DNA of 64,000 nt from Echinometra lucunter (GCA_029962745.1 CM057171.1:1702135-1766134); one strand, 5' to 3'. Shown: positions 9,094 through 20,580, counted from the first letter of the stretch. The notes: generated from the letters alone by a model not told the origin. Made by a program: numbers and translations.

Positions 9094-11037
9094 ATGTTTA
9101 ACAGCAACGCTAGTATGGCTTCTGTTCCTGCACAGAGTCTGGAATGTGTGATCTGCCAGGAACTCTACGATGAACCTAAACAACTTTCCTGCACACACAC
9201 CTTTTGTCAGAAGTGCTTAGCTGATCTTCTTGATTTCAATATCAAAGAAAATAAACTGACCTGTCCTGTTTGCCGTCAGGCAACGAAAGTAGAAGATGGC
9301 GACGTTTCCAAACTTCAAACAAATTTTCCTATTAAATCTTTGGTGGAGGATCTAAAGACAGCAGAAAAAGTATGTACAGTCTGTGATGATGACAACAGAT
9401 CTCCAGCAGTGGCTTACTGTCAGTCGTGTGGGGATTACATGTGCAGCTCTTGCCTGGAGGTTCATGGAAAATGGAAGAAGAATAGAGGACATGAGGTGGT
9501 TGACAGTAAGGTCATCAAGAGTGGGAAGGTGAAATTGAAACAGCTTTGTAAGCAGCATCCTCAAGAAGAGATGGAATGGGTATGCTCAACCTGCAAGGTT
9601 ACCATCTGTTTCAGGTGTCGGATGCTCCACCACAATGGGCCCAACCATGAGGTTGAAGAGGTAGCAGAGATCCAGAAAGCATTGAAAGATGAAGCCAAGA
9701 CTCTCCAGAAGGAAGCTGAAGACACTGTACAGGCTATCAAAAACCACATCACAGTGGTAGAAGAAGAAAATATGAAGTCCTGTACCATGCTGGACGAAAG
9801 GGTAGGTGATGTTATCAAAGCATTTGAGGGTTTTCTGGAGAACCTAACAAAACAAAAGGACGAGCTTGTCAAGAAACTGCAAAAGTGCAAAGATGAAATG
9901 AAAAGAAACTTACAGGACATGAAGGAATGTGATCTGAAACTGCTGAGTGGTATCAATGCTGTTCGCGATTTAATCACCAAGGGAGCTGCAGGATTCTTGG
10001 ATGGAGAGTCTTTGGTTGTACATCAGAGACTATGTACCGAGTTGAGAGAGCTGATAAACAAAGCTAACTGCGATGATAAGATACCAAGAGACATCACTGA
10101 ACAAGCTGAAAGCATCAAGTTCACCAGATCTCAAAGTCAACAAGACCTCATATTGGGAAAACTCATCCTTCCAGGAATGGATAGTGAGGCTGCTTCAGCA
10201 AACCTTCCTAGAACCCTTGAGCCAACTCATGGTGACGAACCGTGGAACTTGAAGAAGATACATTCACTATCCACGTTAGGTCATTCGGTGTGTGATATGG
10301 CACCAACACCAGATGGCAGAATGGCTGTGTGTTACGGAAAAAGAGTTGTAGACCTCTTTGCCGTTGATGGGCTACAAGATACAGTCCTTACTACAGACGA
10401 AATTAAGTCGATAAGTTTTTTGTCAGATGGTAGATGCTCAGTCATCGGCACTGATGGAAAGTTTTCTATGTACTCAGCGAAGTTTGAGAAAGTCCCTAGC
10501 CCAGAAGTACGTCAAGCAGACTACTTCAGTGTATCAGCCAAGGTCAATGAAATATTAATTTGCAGATTTGCACATGCAAATCGAAGAACGCCTATGCTGT
10601 CATTGTACACACCAGATAAGAGAGAATTTTTCCCAGATTTTTATGAAAATCCTCCTGATTTTCTTACAGTAGGTCGTATGAATCATAGACCGTTTTATGT
10701 ATTTAAAAGTTATACTAGTAGGTATTCGCGTCATACTGATAATCACTATTGCGTTAAAGTAGTCAACGACAAATTCCAAGAAATCAATGAAGTCAAAATA
10801 GGAGGTGATGGTCTAGCCCCAGTCGTCCTAGAGGATGACAGTATCTTAGTGGGATGGGTGAAAGGAGGCAATGTCACAGTGGACCTTTATACCTATCATC
10901 TAAGATATGTCAGGACAGTGCTTCAAAATTTCAAATATCTTAGCAGTAAATTCCTCATAGCAGCATTTTCGACTGGTGAGATCGCAATAAGTGACGATAA
11001 ACAATTACATGTATTTCGTAAAGATTACAAGGTGTAA
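9094..11037 (+). CDS. TRIM1: RING/B-box/coiled-coil protein, propeller-like C-terminus
   Basis: Uninterrupted coding exon of 647 residues. The RING C3HC4 ligands are C18, C21, C33, H35, C38, C41, C57 and C60, so it is very probably a cytosolic E3 ubiquitin ligase. B-box 1 spans about 93-133 (CTVC...CQSC...CSSC...H) and B-box 2 about 152-185 (CKQH...CSTC...CFRC...H). An acidic/basic coiled coil runs about 187-293. From about 395 onward, repeated strand-like blocks such as DMAPTPDGRMAVCY, SISFLSDGRCSVIG and LIAAFSTGEIAIS suggest a divergent NHL-like beta-propeller, as in TRIM56-type proteins. The first ATG follows the acceptor CCTCAG; an internal ATG (MASVPA, 9115) is the start conserved in all paralogs. 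The antisense frames are shadows. Which TRIM subfamily it belongs to is not settled. Confidence 0.9.
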   Translation: MFNSNASMASVPAQSLECVICQELYDEPKQLSCTHTFCQKCLADLLDFNIKENKLTCPVCRQATKVEDGDVSKLQTNFPIKSLVEDLKTAEKVCTVCDDDNRSPAVAYCQSCGDYMCSSCLEVHGKWKKNRGHEVVDSKVIKSGKVKLKQLCKQHPQEEMEWVCSTCKVTICFRCRMLHHNGPNHEVEEVAEIQKALKDEAKTLQKEAEDTVQAIKNHITVVEEENMKSCTMLDERVGDVIKAFEGFLENLTKQKDELVKKLQKCKDEMKRNLQDMKECDLKLLSGINAVRDLITKGAAGFLDGESLVVHQRLCTELRELINKANCDDKIPRDITEQAESIKFTRSQSQQDLILGKLILPGMDSEAASANLPRTLEPTHGDEPWNLKKIHSLSTLGHSVCDMAPTPDGRMAVCYGKRVVDLFAVDGLQDTVLTTDEIKSISFLSDGRCSVIGTDGKFSMYSAKFEKVPSPEVRQADYFSVSAKVNEILICRFAHANRRTPMLSLYTPDKREFFPDFYENPPDFLTVGRMNHRPFYVFKSYTSRYSRHTDNHYCVKVVNDKFQEINEVKIGGDGLAPVVLEDDSILVGWVKGGNVTVDLYTYHLRYVRTVLQNFKYLSSKFLIAAFSTGEIAISDDKQLHVFRKDYKV

Positions 11038-11400
11038 TTGAAGAAAGGCGTCACATGCAGTATGCGCAATGAATACTCTTAAAGACAATGAACTAGTGTT
11101 GATTTAAGTCAGTTGTGCATCCAGACCTTGATGTCAAGAGGGAACACATGTCTCATCTAATGATGATCCATGGCAAGTAAACCTTTCTTTATAGGCCCTT
11201 GTTTGAAAAAGGTGTCATATAAATGAGTTTCTATTAGAAAAAAATATCGTACAATAATTGGAATAGAAAGAATTAGCTAACATTTTGTAGCGTTTATTTC
11301 TATACTTTTAGAAACTATCAATCAAGGAGGGGGTAAACTGCCTTGCTTCTCCTTCTACATCATATAGTGTTTATAGTCACATACTTGTGAAGTAAATTAC
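11038..11400. other. 3' flank of TRIM1
   Basis: Probable 3' UTR, with no AATAAA close to the stop. The next one is at 11889-11894, beyond the inserted element. Nearly identical flanks follow TRIM4 and TRIM5. Confidence 0.4.
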
Positions 11401-12719
11401 TTCATGTAGCCTCCCGTGCCATAAATATTGCAACATACTTAGATTGCGTGTGCATTTGTGAGTTCTAAGCCTTTCTGTATTTTGTGATTTTTCTTTTATA
11501 ACAATTGAATTTTGTGGACCGTTTGTGTATATCTTAAAAGGGAGAACTTATCCTTTTCTGTCCTCAGAGCAGTAGATATCCTGATCCAGTCATGTCCAAA
11601 ACAATGGAGAAGACTGTGACAATATTGTTTATGTGATCTACAAGTCAAGATTATAATGTTTATAGTGAGAGAGGGCGCTATAATTACCCCTCCAGTAGAG
11701 TACCTACATAAAGAGAGTAGCGACATAGACGTCCTACTTCTTGGGAAACAAAATTCTTTCTATTTCGAACACCCGTTTGCTTATCGGAATTGAATAGAAA
11801 TGTTGCGTAACAGGGAAACAAAATGGCGTTCAAATCTTGGGTTGTCGCTACTCTCTTTATGTAGGTACTCTACCCTCCAGTATGGCTGAATAAACATACA
11901 GTCATGTATGATTTTGTTCAAGGAAATCACCGCTTGAAATGTTATTATTTAGGACTCCCTCACTTCATATGATGGCCAAATGACACAAAGACAAAAGACC
12001 AAAGGAAACAAATCACCATATTCATGATATTGGGAAGTAGGTGGGGGTTAACAGTGAACGGAATCATGATACTCCCCCTTCATATTTCTCCCCAATATGT
12101 ATACAAGTTTTGTATACACTTTTCGCAACAACAAAAAAAGTGCCCATAAAATATAAAAATATAATAAGTATGTAAAAAATTCTCTTATGGAAATTAATTT
12201 CTTTTATTATATTCCCCACACTGCATCAACGAATTCTCCATGAATTCATTATACTTTGCTGGATAATGATTGTGGCCCGCATCCTCGTCGGCAACGCCTT
12301 GGCAACGGCCAACAGAAGTCTCTCTTCTCGGGTGTGGTTATTTTCCTCCGCTCTTTTCTGGAAACATTATGGATATTATTTCCTTGCAAAAAATGTTCAC
12401 AAACCTTGTAAACAGGTTTGAAAGAAATACAAAGGGGGAGCATCATGATTTCGTTCACTGATAACTCTCACCTCCCTATTCTGGCATTTACTTCCTTTGG
12501 TCTTTTGTCTTCTCCATTGCTTCAGACATGACTGGGTCAGGATATCTACTGCTCTCGGGACAGATAAGGCAAGTTCTCCCTTTTAAAGATGCATACAAAT
12601 GGTCCACAAAATTCAACGGTTGTAAACGAAAAATCACAAAATACGGAAAGACTTACAACTCATACGTAATTTAACTATTTTGCAATACTTAGACATGGGA
12701 GGGTAACTTATTACATGAA
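11401..12719. mobile_element. 1.3 kb long-inverted-repeat element in TRIM1 3' flank
   Basis: The left arm (about 11401-11612) and right arm (about 12490-12719) are imperfect reverse complements. Both contain the TTTTGTGGACC, AGTAGATATCCTGA and CAATGGAGAAG blocks in opposite orientation, and the ends are TTCATGTA / TACATGAA. The 3' flank of TRIM5 (about 63655-63710) continues directly across this point and looks like the empty site. The centre has no convincing gene; the overlapping 60-70 codon frames on both strands are uninformative. Confidence 0.65.
11696..11872. mobile_element. hAT-type MITE nested in the 1.3 kb element
   Basis: Perfect terminal inverted repeats of 30 bp begin TAGAGTACCTACATAAAGAG. 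An exact 8-bp target duplication, CCCTCCAG, flanks it at 11688-11695 and 11873-11880. Eight-base duplications are the hallmark of hAT elements. The copy after TRIM4 keeps the same duplication. Confidence 0.85.
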
Positions 12720-12814
12720 AGATAATCATAAAGCTGTAATTAAATGTGGTTGACGTTTGGCCTTAGTAATTCTAAAGTGCACTCATAGTCTTCATGAGTT
12801 TACCATATTGATCA

Positions 12815-12865
12815 GGGGCCGGGGAACCGGGGGGGGGGGGGTGCAGCCCCTCCACTTTTTTTAGT
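12815..12865. repeat. Poly-G element terminus-like block
   Basis: GGGGCCGGGGAACC, a run of G, then GTGCAGCCCC and a T run. A related G/C block occurs at about 37293-37340. It looks like the end of a GC-rich non-autonomous element. Confidence 0.3.
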
Positions 12866-13439
12866 AGACACATTTGGCTTCTGTACAATAAAGCGGAAAT
12901 GCTTAATATGCTGGTTTGCACGCTCAGCGGCTTCTGTTAATGGTGCATTTTCATGTTTTAGACTTATTATTCATTTGAATTTCGTCCAAATATGATTACA
13001 TTCTCTGTTCCTCTCAGACGGCAGCTTGAGTACATTAATCATTGGGAGCATGCGCATTGCAAAATAATATCATTATAATGCAAATATTGGAAACACAACA
13101 TAAATAACAGTCGTAAAAACAGGCAAAACACATTTTGCACATTTAGAATTATGTCTAGACTATTTATTTCAAAAAGGTCACTATGAATGTTTACAGATTT
13201 CACCTTTCTTTCTTCTTATTGTTGACTTAGAACGAGGACTCAAATCAACACAATGCAATATTTATCAGCTAAGCCATATTCTCACCATAATATACAAAAC
13301 CTGTTAGTCCCTTGCAATGCTTATAAGCCTGTTATCTTTGGTCAACATTACAAAACCAAAATAACTGTATGAATCTATTGCTTAAATAAGCATGATAAGA
13401 GCAAGAATATAAGGATATTATTTTGTTGTATTCTGAATT

Positions 13440-14200
13440 AATGCAAAAGTCGTGAAAATTATCATTTATATCTGGTCGGAAATATTATGTGTTTCATTAT
13501 TATTTTCAGATAACACTGTACATTGTAAATAAATCATAATTCTGAGAAGCATGCATTTAAAAAATAATGTAAATCTGCTGTTGAGTGAGTAACGCATTAA
13601 TGAATGAATGCAAAAGACGTAAATTATCATTTTATCTCGTCGAAAGTATATTATGTGTTTCATTATTATCTTCAGATGTTAACACTGTACATTGTAAATA
13701 TATAATTCTGAGAAGCGTGCATGTAGAAAAAATAATTTAAATATACTTTTCCGTAATACATTAATGAATTAATGCAAAAGGGGTACAATCATCATTTTAT
13801 CTCTTCGAAAGTATATTATGTATTTCATTATCATTTTCATATGTTAACACTGTACATTGTAAATATATAATTCTGAGAAGCGTGCATATAAAAAATGAAT
13901 GCAAATCTGCTGAATGAGTAATGCAAAAAGGGTACAATTATAATTTTATCTCGTTGAAAGTATATATTATGTTTTTCATTATTATCTTCAGATGATAACA
14001 ATGTACATTACAAAGATATAATTCTGAGAAGCGTGCATGTAAAAAATAATGTAAATCTGCTGTTGAGTAAGTAATGCAAAAGCCGTAGAATTATCATTAT
14101 ATCTAGTCGAAATTATCATTTTTAGATGTTAACACTGTACAATGTAATATATAATTCTGAGAAGGGTGCATGGTAGAAAAAAATCAAATCTACTTTTGAG
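13440..14200. repeat. AT-rich satellite downstream of TRIM1
   Basis: Five or so monomers of the ATTCTGAGAAGCGTGCAT satellite, irregular in length and with partial deletions. Confidence 0.8.
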
Positions 14201-14430
14201 TGAGTATATTACAGGAAATAGTACAGACACAACAGTGATTTCAATTTCTCCATTTTTTATGTATATCTGTACCTTTGTAAAAATATAATTCTTGTCATCT
14301 CCACCATGTCTACTGAAAATGAATGAGTTTTCTTACAATGTACATATGTATATATATATATATATACATATAGTTGTGACTGAAGAAGGAGGTGGCGGGA
14401 CGTTGCTAGTATGTTCACTCTGCCTTTATT

Positions 14431-14472
14431 ATGCCGAGCTTTCGATCCTGTGACAGGCCTTCCTCAGGGCTT
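14431..14472 (-). ncRNA. Hammerhead ribozyme-like motif, copy B left arm
   Basis: On the minus strand: AAGCC, CUGAGGA, a GGCCUGUCACAGGAUC helix II region, GAAA, GCUC, then GGCAU. Helix I has three strong pairs instead of five. It has the same core and one extra A as the right arm. Confidence 0.35.
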
Positions 14473-14761
14473 GAGATACAAAACAAAAATTAACCAATTG
14501 CAAGCATGCAACAAAACAACGAAATGAAAACAGCATCATAACACAAATACAAACGTAAATAACAGAAAACGGTGTTAGCAATTGCACAGTCTTTTTAAGT
14601 TACAGTTAAATTAAAATCAAAGTGTTAGATCAAAGTGAAGAGACGAACGGAAAGTGTAAATCATATAACTCAAAGAGTATGATCATAACAATACTAACTA
14701 GTTACCTGAATTTTGGCAGTAGGGAGGAGTTGGGAATTGGTTAATTTTTGTTTTGTATCTC

Positions 14762-14803
14762 AAGCCCTGAGGAAGACCTGTCACAGGGTCGAAAGCTCGG
14801 CTT
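14762..14803 (+). ncRNA. Hammerhead ribozyme-like motif, copy B right arm
   Basis: Identical to the copy A right-arm motif: AAGCC/GGCUU helix I, CUGAGGA, GACC/GGUC helix II, GAAA. Confidence 0.4.
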
Positions 14804-14914
14804 AATAAAGGCAAAGTGAACATACTAGCAACGTCCCGCCGCCTCCTTCAGTCACAACTATAATTTTTACATACGATGCAGCACCCATCACGTACGTGGC
14901 CGAAGCACTTTCAC

Positions 14915-14958
<44 letters not shown>

Positions 14959-15427
14959 ATATGTATATAAGAGCATGGCTAAGAGTTAAACATGAATATA
15001 TTTCCTAGAACTTTTCAGTAATGTATTTTCTTTAATGATAAGTGAGTTATAATTCAAAATCCGAACTTCCTGTTGATTAGATCACGTGTCAGGATCCGAA
15101 TAGTAAGTTCGGAATTTGAATTATAACTCAGTAATCATTGAACTTAGACCGAATGAATAATAACTGTCATGATTTTATTTTCTTAGATGTTAGCCCAACG
15201 TACATGATAAGCTTTATTAATGGACCAAGTGTAATGTATATCGCACTTTTGACTATTCTCCATGATATAATGATTCATGAGGTACTAACGAGGTCACTTA
15301 TTCGCTGTTTTGGTCATTGGCTTGCAGCTATATCCTAGCCCAAACAAAGCTTTGCAGCCTTTAATAGAAGATACACCCATACAGAGATGTACATCACTAT
15401 ATGGACACATCCGACGATGGTTTGTTA

Positions 15428-18254
15428 TCATTCGCTTGTTTGAGCTTCTTGTGGGCGATGTATAAGCCCAAACTCGGCCTCGAAGCAGCCCATTCTTTCT
15501 CCATCACCATCATAGATTGAAAATCGGAGCTTGTATGAACCCTGTAGTTTGAAATAATAAGAATGAAAATAACATAATTTGTTTGTCAAGCTCATGTATA
15601 AAGAATACTTTGTGTCATATTGTCATAATGCTGTACTTTCTTTATTTTCCATTTTTAATAAAGGCTTTTCAACTGTTCATTCGTGATTTTTGTTTTTGGA
15701 TCTGTTACTGGTGCCGTAGAGGTGCCGTAGCTATAGCCGAGTGGTTGAAGGCGCTTGACTGCAGATGCGAGGATTGGCGGTTCGATCCCCGGCACAGCAC
15801 TTATGCCCTTGAGCAAGGCATAAAGTCAGAGAAACTCCCCACTTCCGGGAGAGACTGTTATCCTCCAAAGTAGACTCATATCGCTTTCACAACAAGGTAC
15901 GGTCGCTGGGTACGGTCGCAGAGACCGTACCCAGCGACCGATCGGACGTGATGTCACACCGCCGTCGAAATTTGGTCAGGCCCTGAGCGATCGGTCGCAG
16001 TATAGCTGACCTAGCCGGAAGCCGAAGTAGAGATAGCGCGTGGGCATGTATGGGGGTCATTGCATTTCGATCGGTCGCAGAGAACGATGTGCTTTCACAT
16101 CAAGTTGCATCGGTCGCGATCGGTCGCTGCGTACGATGAAATGCTTTCACACCGTGGTATCATCGGTCCCTGAGTACGGTCTCTGCGACCGTACCCAGCA
16201 ACCGTACCTTGGTGTGAAAGCGGTATAAGAACATGGCAATTCATAAACGCCGAGGATCCCAACGCTGAGAGAGACTGTACAAAGTGAATGGCAACGACTT
16301 GTCCGTCTCTGACGCACCCTTTAAAGACTTATATAAAATTGACATCAATTGAATCCCCTTTGAAGATCCCCATTGAATACCACTTGGCAATTGGGAGTAC
16401 ATGGAAAGTGAAACAATAGGTCCCAATTGACCCATTGAAATTGACCCATTAAAAACCAATTGGTCTCATTGCAACCAATTGCCAAGTGGATCTAATACGT
16501 ACTCATTGTTTACCCTTCCATATACTTCCAACGACTTGTCCGTCTCTGACGCACCCTTTAAAGACTTATATAAAATTGACATCAATTGATGTGGACAGGT
16601 CCTCGGGATCGCGCCATCACTCGACTTGACGCGTACAGTGAATTTAGCAGCTGTTTAGGGGAATATAAAAACTTCATAAAAAGAGTCCAGAATCTAGACT
16701 ACAGGATCCTCGGCGATTACTCAATGCCACGTTCTACTTTCGGGGATTACGGCCTCTCCTAGGAAGTGGGGAGTTTCCCTGAGACTGATGTGTCAATTAA
16801 AATTAACCCGCATGCTACTGAATTCTACAATGTACATAATGGTATTAAGACCATCACCCAGTTCCCCTACCCAGGGGGTCAGTGTTGATACTGACACCAA
16901 CGTGTGCAGGTGTGTGCAGGTGTGTTGTGTGTGCATGTGTTTGTTTCGGTAATGTGATTATATTGCTGTAGAGGTTTGAAAGGCGCTTGACTGGAGACTC
17001 GAGAATCGGGGGTTCGGTACCTGGCACGGTGGCACGGCACTTATGCCCCTTGAGGAAGACACTTTGTCTACATTGTTCTTTTATCTTACATCAAATAAAT
17101 TGACGTGCCATAGACACATTGATACCAACGTGTGGATGTGCTTCGTTTTGCTTTAAAAAAAAAAGAGTTATTGGTCTGATATCTGTCCCATTGGTGTGAC
17201 CAGGTTGTTGTTACCAATAGTTCTTACCTTGATGAGATTTCGAAGAAAACTGCTAGGAAGATCCTTATCTCTTATATGGATCACGAACGGAACGTCCTCC
17301 CTAGACGAGTACGAGCCGGGGATCGGAGGACAGGTACATGTGAACCCGTTGTCGATGATCTCCGATGGACATCCTCTGTAGTCGATGACGTTGTCTATGA
17401 TGTTGCACAGATCGACACGGCTTGATATCAGAATCGTAAAAGGAAGACAGAAAATATGACATGTACAAGATGATAGGTGAGAAGGCACATGCATGCGGAG
17501 AAACCTGAGGGGTGCAGGGGCGATTACCTGGCTTTGATTCTCCCGAAGGGGAAAAATGTTTTCTTTACAGATTTGGGCACTTTCTCTGTTCGGGAAGGGT
17601 ATTGAAAAAAGCTATATTATAGTATAATTCAAGTACAGTGTATTTATTTATTGTTTCAGTGTTCACAACATCAGACACGACACTCAGAAAACGAGAAGAA
17701 TGAAACATGTTCAAGGTATACAACGGATGTAAGGAAGAAATACTGATTACAAACATGATTCTGAATTGCATTTGGTTATAATGACTTGCTTTTATTGAAT
17801 TACATAATTAAGTTGTGTTCTGGAATGATTATGAAATCTCTATTCACATAAAGAAAAACAGTAGAGATGGATGGCAGTGTGTCGACGGCCCACAAAAAAT
17901 GAAAATCCATATTTTTTCGAACCTTTAATTTGCCTTGTCGGCAGCTTTGGCTACCCCCCCCCCCCATTGAAGATGGTCGAGTGACGCCCCCTCGGGTTTA
18001 TGGTTCATGTTATGTAATTCTAGGTCTCTCTGTCTCTCACCATAAATTTCCGTCAGGGCAATAAGGCGTTATGTCAAACCATGTATGACCGAACCACCCG
18101 AAATCGAAGCGACGAGCCACCGTGATCTCAGCCGTGATCGTCTGAGAGATGTCACGAATGATCTCGAGGTCAAGAGCCAGTTCTATGGTGCCGGGTACGA
18201 TGACCGGGTGAGGTGTGACATTGAAGTGATTGAATCGAACAGTCGCATTCACGT
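15428..18254 (-). CDS. GM2-activator-like ML-domain protein, copy B (5' exon not found)
   Basis: Exons at 18041-18254, 17228-17420 and 15428-15541 keep the same frame and phases as copy A. The exon 2 donor is a normal GT (ATG|GTGAGA). Joining TG to C restores the cysteine that begins the C-x4-C pair (C-RVDL-CNIID). The last exon ends in AQTSE, against AQISE in copy A. Exon 2 carries FNHFNVTPH and ARRFDF, shared with copy C and different from copy A. All cysteines and the CTCPPIPGSYS segment are intact, so the visible part looks functional. As in copy A, the exon with the start codon and signal peptide is not visible. Confidence 0.8.
15720..15879 (+). repeat. tRNA-Leu-derived SINE, copy B
   Basis: Copy of the 2466-2630 SINE with intact A and B boxes, in the last intron of ML copy B. 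Confidence 0.75.
15880..16226. mobile_element. Palindromic MITE rich in CGGTCGC, copy B
   Basis: Same ends and interior as 2631-2976. It was carried along by the segmental duplication rather than inserted independently, because the flanking SINE is the same. Confidence 0.7.
16292..16590. repeat. 61-bp direct repeats with CAATTGG module, copy B
   Basis: Same arrangement as at 3043-3340. Confidence 0.55.
16966..17100 (+). repeat. SINE remnant lacking its A box, copy B
   Basis: GTAGAGGTTTGAAAGGCGC replaces the copy A sequence that includes the A box, while the downstream tail is retained. It could not be transcribed by RNA polymerase III. Confidence 0.55.
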
Positions 18255-18321
18255 CTGAGAAAATATCAAGATAAGAGAAGACAAATCAGCTACCATTCGG
18301 TGGGCAGTCGTACGACTATAT

Positions 18322-18558
18322 GACGTCTTGAAACGATTCGTAGCCTGCAATACGACCGTATGCATGCTCCGGCGACAGGTGTTCTGCAGCTAGTTTTAAC
18401 CCATCACGCGATGATACAAGTCAGTTTATTACTCCATTTTTATCGTGACGTCTTGAAACGATTCGTAGCCTGCAATACGACCGTATGCATGCTCCGGCGA
18501 CAGGTGTTCTGCAGCTAGTTTTAACCCATCACGCGATGATACAAGTCAGTTTATTACT
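18322..18558. repeat. 112-bp tandem duplication unique to copy B
   Basis: GACGTCTTGAAACGATTCG... at 18322-18433 is repeated at 18447-18558 with no visible change, separated by CCATTTTTATCGT. Copy A has a single copy, so the duplication is recent. Confidence 0.85.
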
Positions 18559-19850
18559 TATGCGAACACAAAATAATTTTGCAGAACTCAACTCTACCGG
18601 AATTCCTATAGCAAGATGATATACATACCCTTCTGAATCCCGCATATGCACTTTCATTTCACGATAAAAATGGAGAACATATCGTTAAAATCACTGAACT
18701 TTTTGTACACTTGTTGTTGTTGTTGTTGTTGAATTGGGTTTTCACAGACGTGTATCAATCAAATATGATTATTTACGTCTGGGACCGACCTTTAACGTCA
18801 CCATCCGAAAGATTTGTATCTTGCTAAAGGACATTAGTGCCGCAGCAGGGATTCGAACCCTGGACCTTGTGCTTCAAAGTCGGGAGACTTATCCACTGAG
18901 CCACTTATCCACTGAGCCACAACACCTCTACACAGATGTAGACTCACTAGTCTTTTCACAGACGTCGATGTCATATCCACGTATGAGATTTTGTTTACAT
19001 TATATCGCCATCTACGATGAGATGTTGACTTTGCACTTTACTCGTATTAAAATCTTTGTACAAAAAGTTCAGTGAGGGGGAAAGCCTGGATGTGACTATG
19101 AGTTAAGATCAATTCAGTCCAATATCATTATGCTCGAACGTAAGAAAAAAATATTGACGTTGATTTGAAAATTATAAAGAATTTATTTTAAAAATGCACC
19201 CCCTTCATTAAGTGAATGGACAAAATATTGTGCAAGCTTAATCTACTAGTATTCAATTTCACGACATGATTATGTTTCTATATTAGAAGACTCTGATCTT
19301 AGTGGCAAAATTTAGATTCTCAAAAGGTTACCAATATTGAAGAAGAAGAAAAGAAAATTTCAAGTTCTCATGATCCGGTGGATAATTTGCAGTCTTATGT
19401 TTTTATGAATGCATAATTTCCAATATGTGTACCTTCATGCATTCTTCTTGCTCGTACAAACAACACAAATGTTTTATATCAATTTATAATATGTTTTGTA
19501 ATTTTTTTTTAATGTTTCTTCTTCTTTCTGCCCCTTTTGTCATTTCCTTCGAGTTTTTTCCTATCTTCCTTACCTCTCCCAACCTTCTTTCCCTCTCATA
19601 TCTCTTTCTCTGTCACTCTAGTAATAATTAATGATTTTATAATGTTCTCAAAGTGACTTGAATATAATATAAATAACCCTTTACATATTAAATACAATGC
19701 CATTCTCTCTATACCCTTGTTTTTCTCTTCTCTGCCGGCAGTCTCTTCCATGTTTCTATTAATTCCTCTCCTTCTTCTCTCTATCATGTCTATCTTATTT
19801 CCTACCTATCTTCATCTTTATTTTATTTTTTATTTTTTACTTGAGCTTGT
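18559..19850. other. Intergenic, homologous to 5220-6480
   Basis: Apart from the SINE at 18836-18938, no gene or additional element was recognised. It is AT-rich in the first part and T/C-rich from about 19440. Confidence 0.5.
18836..18938 (-). repeat. tRNA-derived SINE head (minus), copy B
   Basis: On the minus strand it has a tandem TGGCTCAGTGGATAAG and a consensus B box GGTTCGAATCC. Confidence 0.7.
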
Positions 19851-20092
19851 GTGTATGTATATGTAGTGTGGATGTGTGTGTGTGTGTATGTGTGTGTGTG
19901 TGTACATGTTTGTTGTAAGGGTGAGTGTGTGTGTGGATGAGGGTGCGTGTTGTGTTTTGCTAGGGTTGTGTGTGTGCGTGTTTGCGTGTGTGTTTACATA
20001 CGCGTATGCATATTATTTGTAATGTCTTTTATGTAATTCTGTTATTTATTTTGTATGTTGACTGTCGTCATATATCTATCTATTTATGTTAA

Positions 20093-20580
20093 AGGCATTG
20101 GCTAACATTGTTATGATTTTAAAAAAATCTCATTTTGTTACTTCAAAATGGGATAAGCATTAGGGTTATAGTGCAAAAATACCAGTGTGAAAGTTTCAGA
20201 GCATAATATCCACGGGAAGTATTTTTAAATATTAGAAATGTGAACCAATGTTTGAAAAATATACGAGGGTCGGTTGCATAGACCCAACGTAAAGAGTGCG
20301 CATGCGCACATGACTCAACGGACCGCACTGTGTGTATTGACGTATCACGCGGCGGAAGGCAAGTAACGGTATTTTTGAATTCGCGCAAACGGTCCTCTTA
20401 GTTCAGTGTCTCTCGAGACGAAAGCTAATAAAATCGCGGTTTGCGTCTAACTTACAGCTTTTCCTTCCAAATTATGGTTGGTTTCAGGGTTTTTGAGTAT
20501 AAATACAAGTACTGATACACATGTTTCATCTTAGTTTGAGAATTTTTTAAATCAGCTGCTCACAAAGTTAGCCAATGCCT
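20093..20580. mobile_element. TTAA-type (piggyBac-like) MITE
   Basis: Perfect 14-bp terminal inverted repeats AGGCATTGGCTAAC, flanked by TTAA at 20089-20092 and 20581-20584. Segment 1 has the uninterrupted empty site TATGTTAAGTATG at about 6716-6728. TTAA target choice is characteristic of piggyBac elements. The interior contains the palindrome TGCGCATGCGCA (about 20297-20308), a match to an NRF-1-type site. No transposase is present. Confidence 0.9.

Larger units (their letters stand above)
14373..14858. mobile_element. Inverted-repeat element with hammerhead-like arms, copy B
   Basis: Same structure as at 1117-1584, including a centre that retains GGTGTTAGCAATTGCACAG, missing from copy A. 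It is flanked by short TA tracts on the left and at 14916-14952. Confidence 0.55.

Noticed and set aside
9561..9980. 139-codon antisense ORF within TRIM1 (and equivalents in the other TRIM genes)
   Set aside because: Shadow of the TRIM coding frame; it follows the sense codon pattern and has no independent signature.
12249..12461. Overlapping 60-70 codon ORFs on both strands inside the 1.3 kb element
   Set aside because: Identical in the two copies because the copies are young; no transposase motif in either frame.
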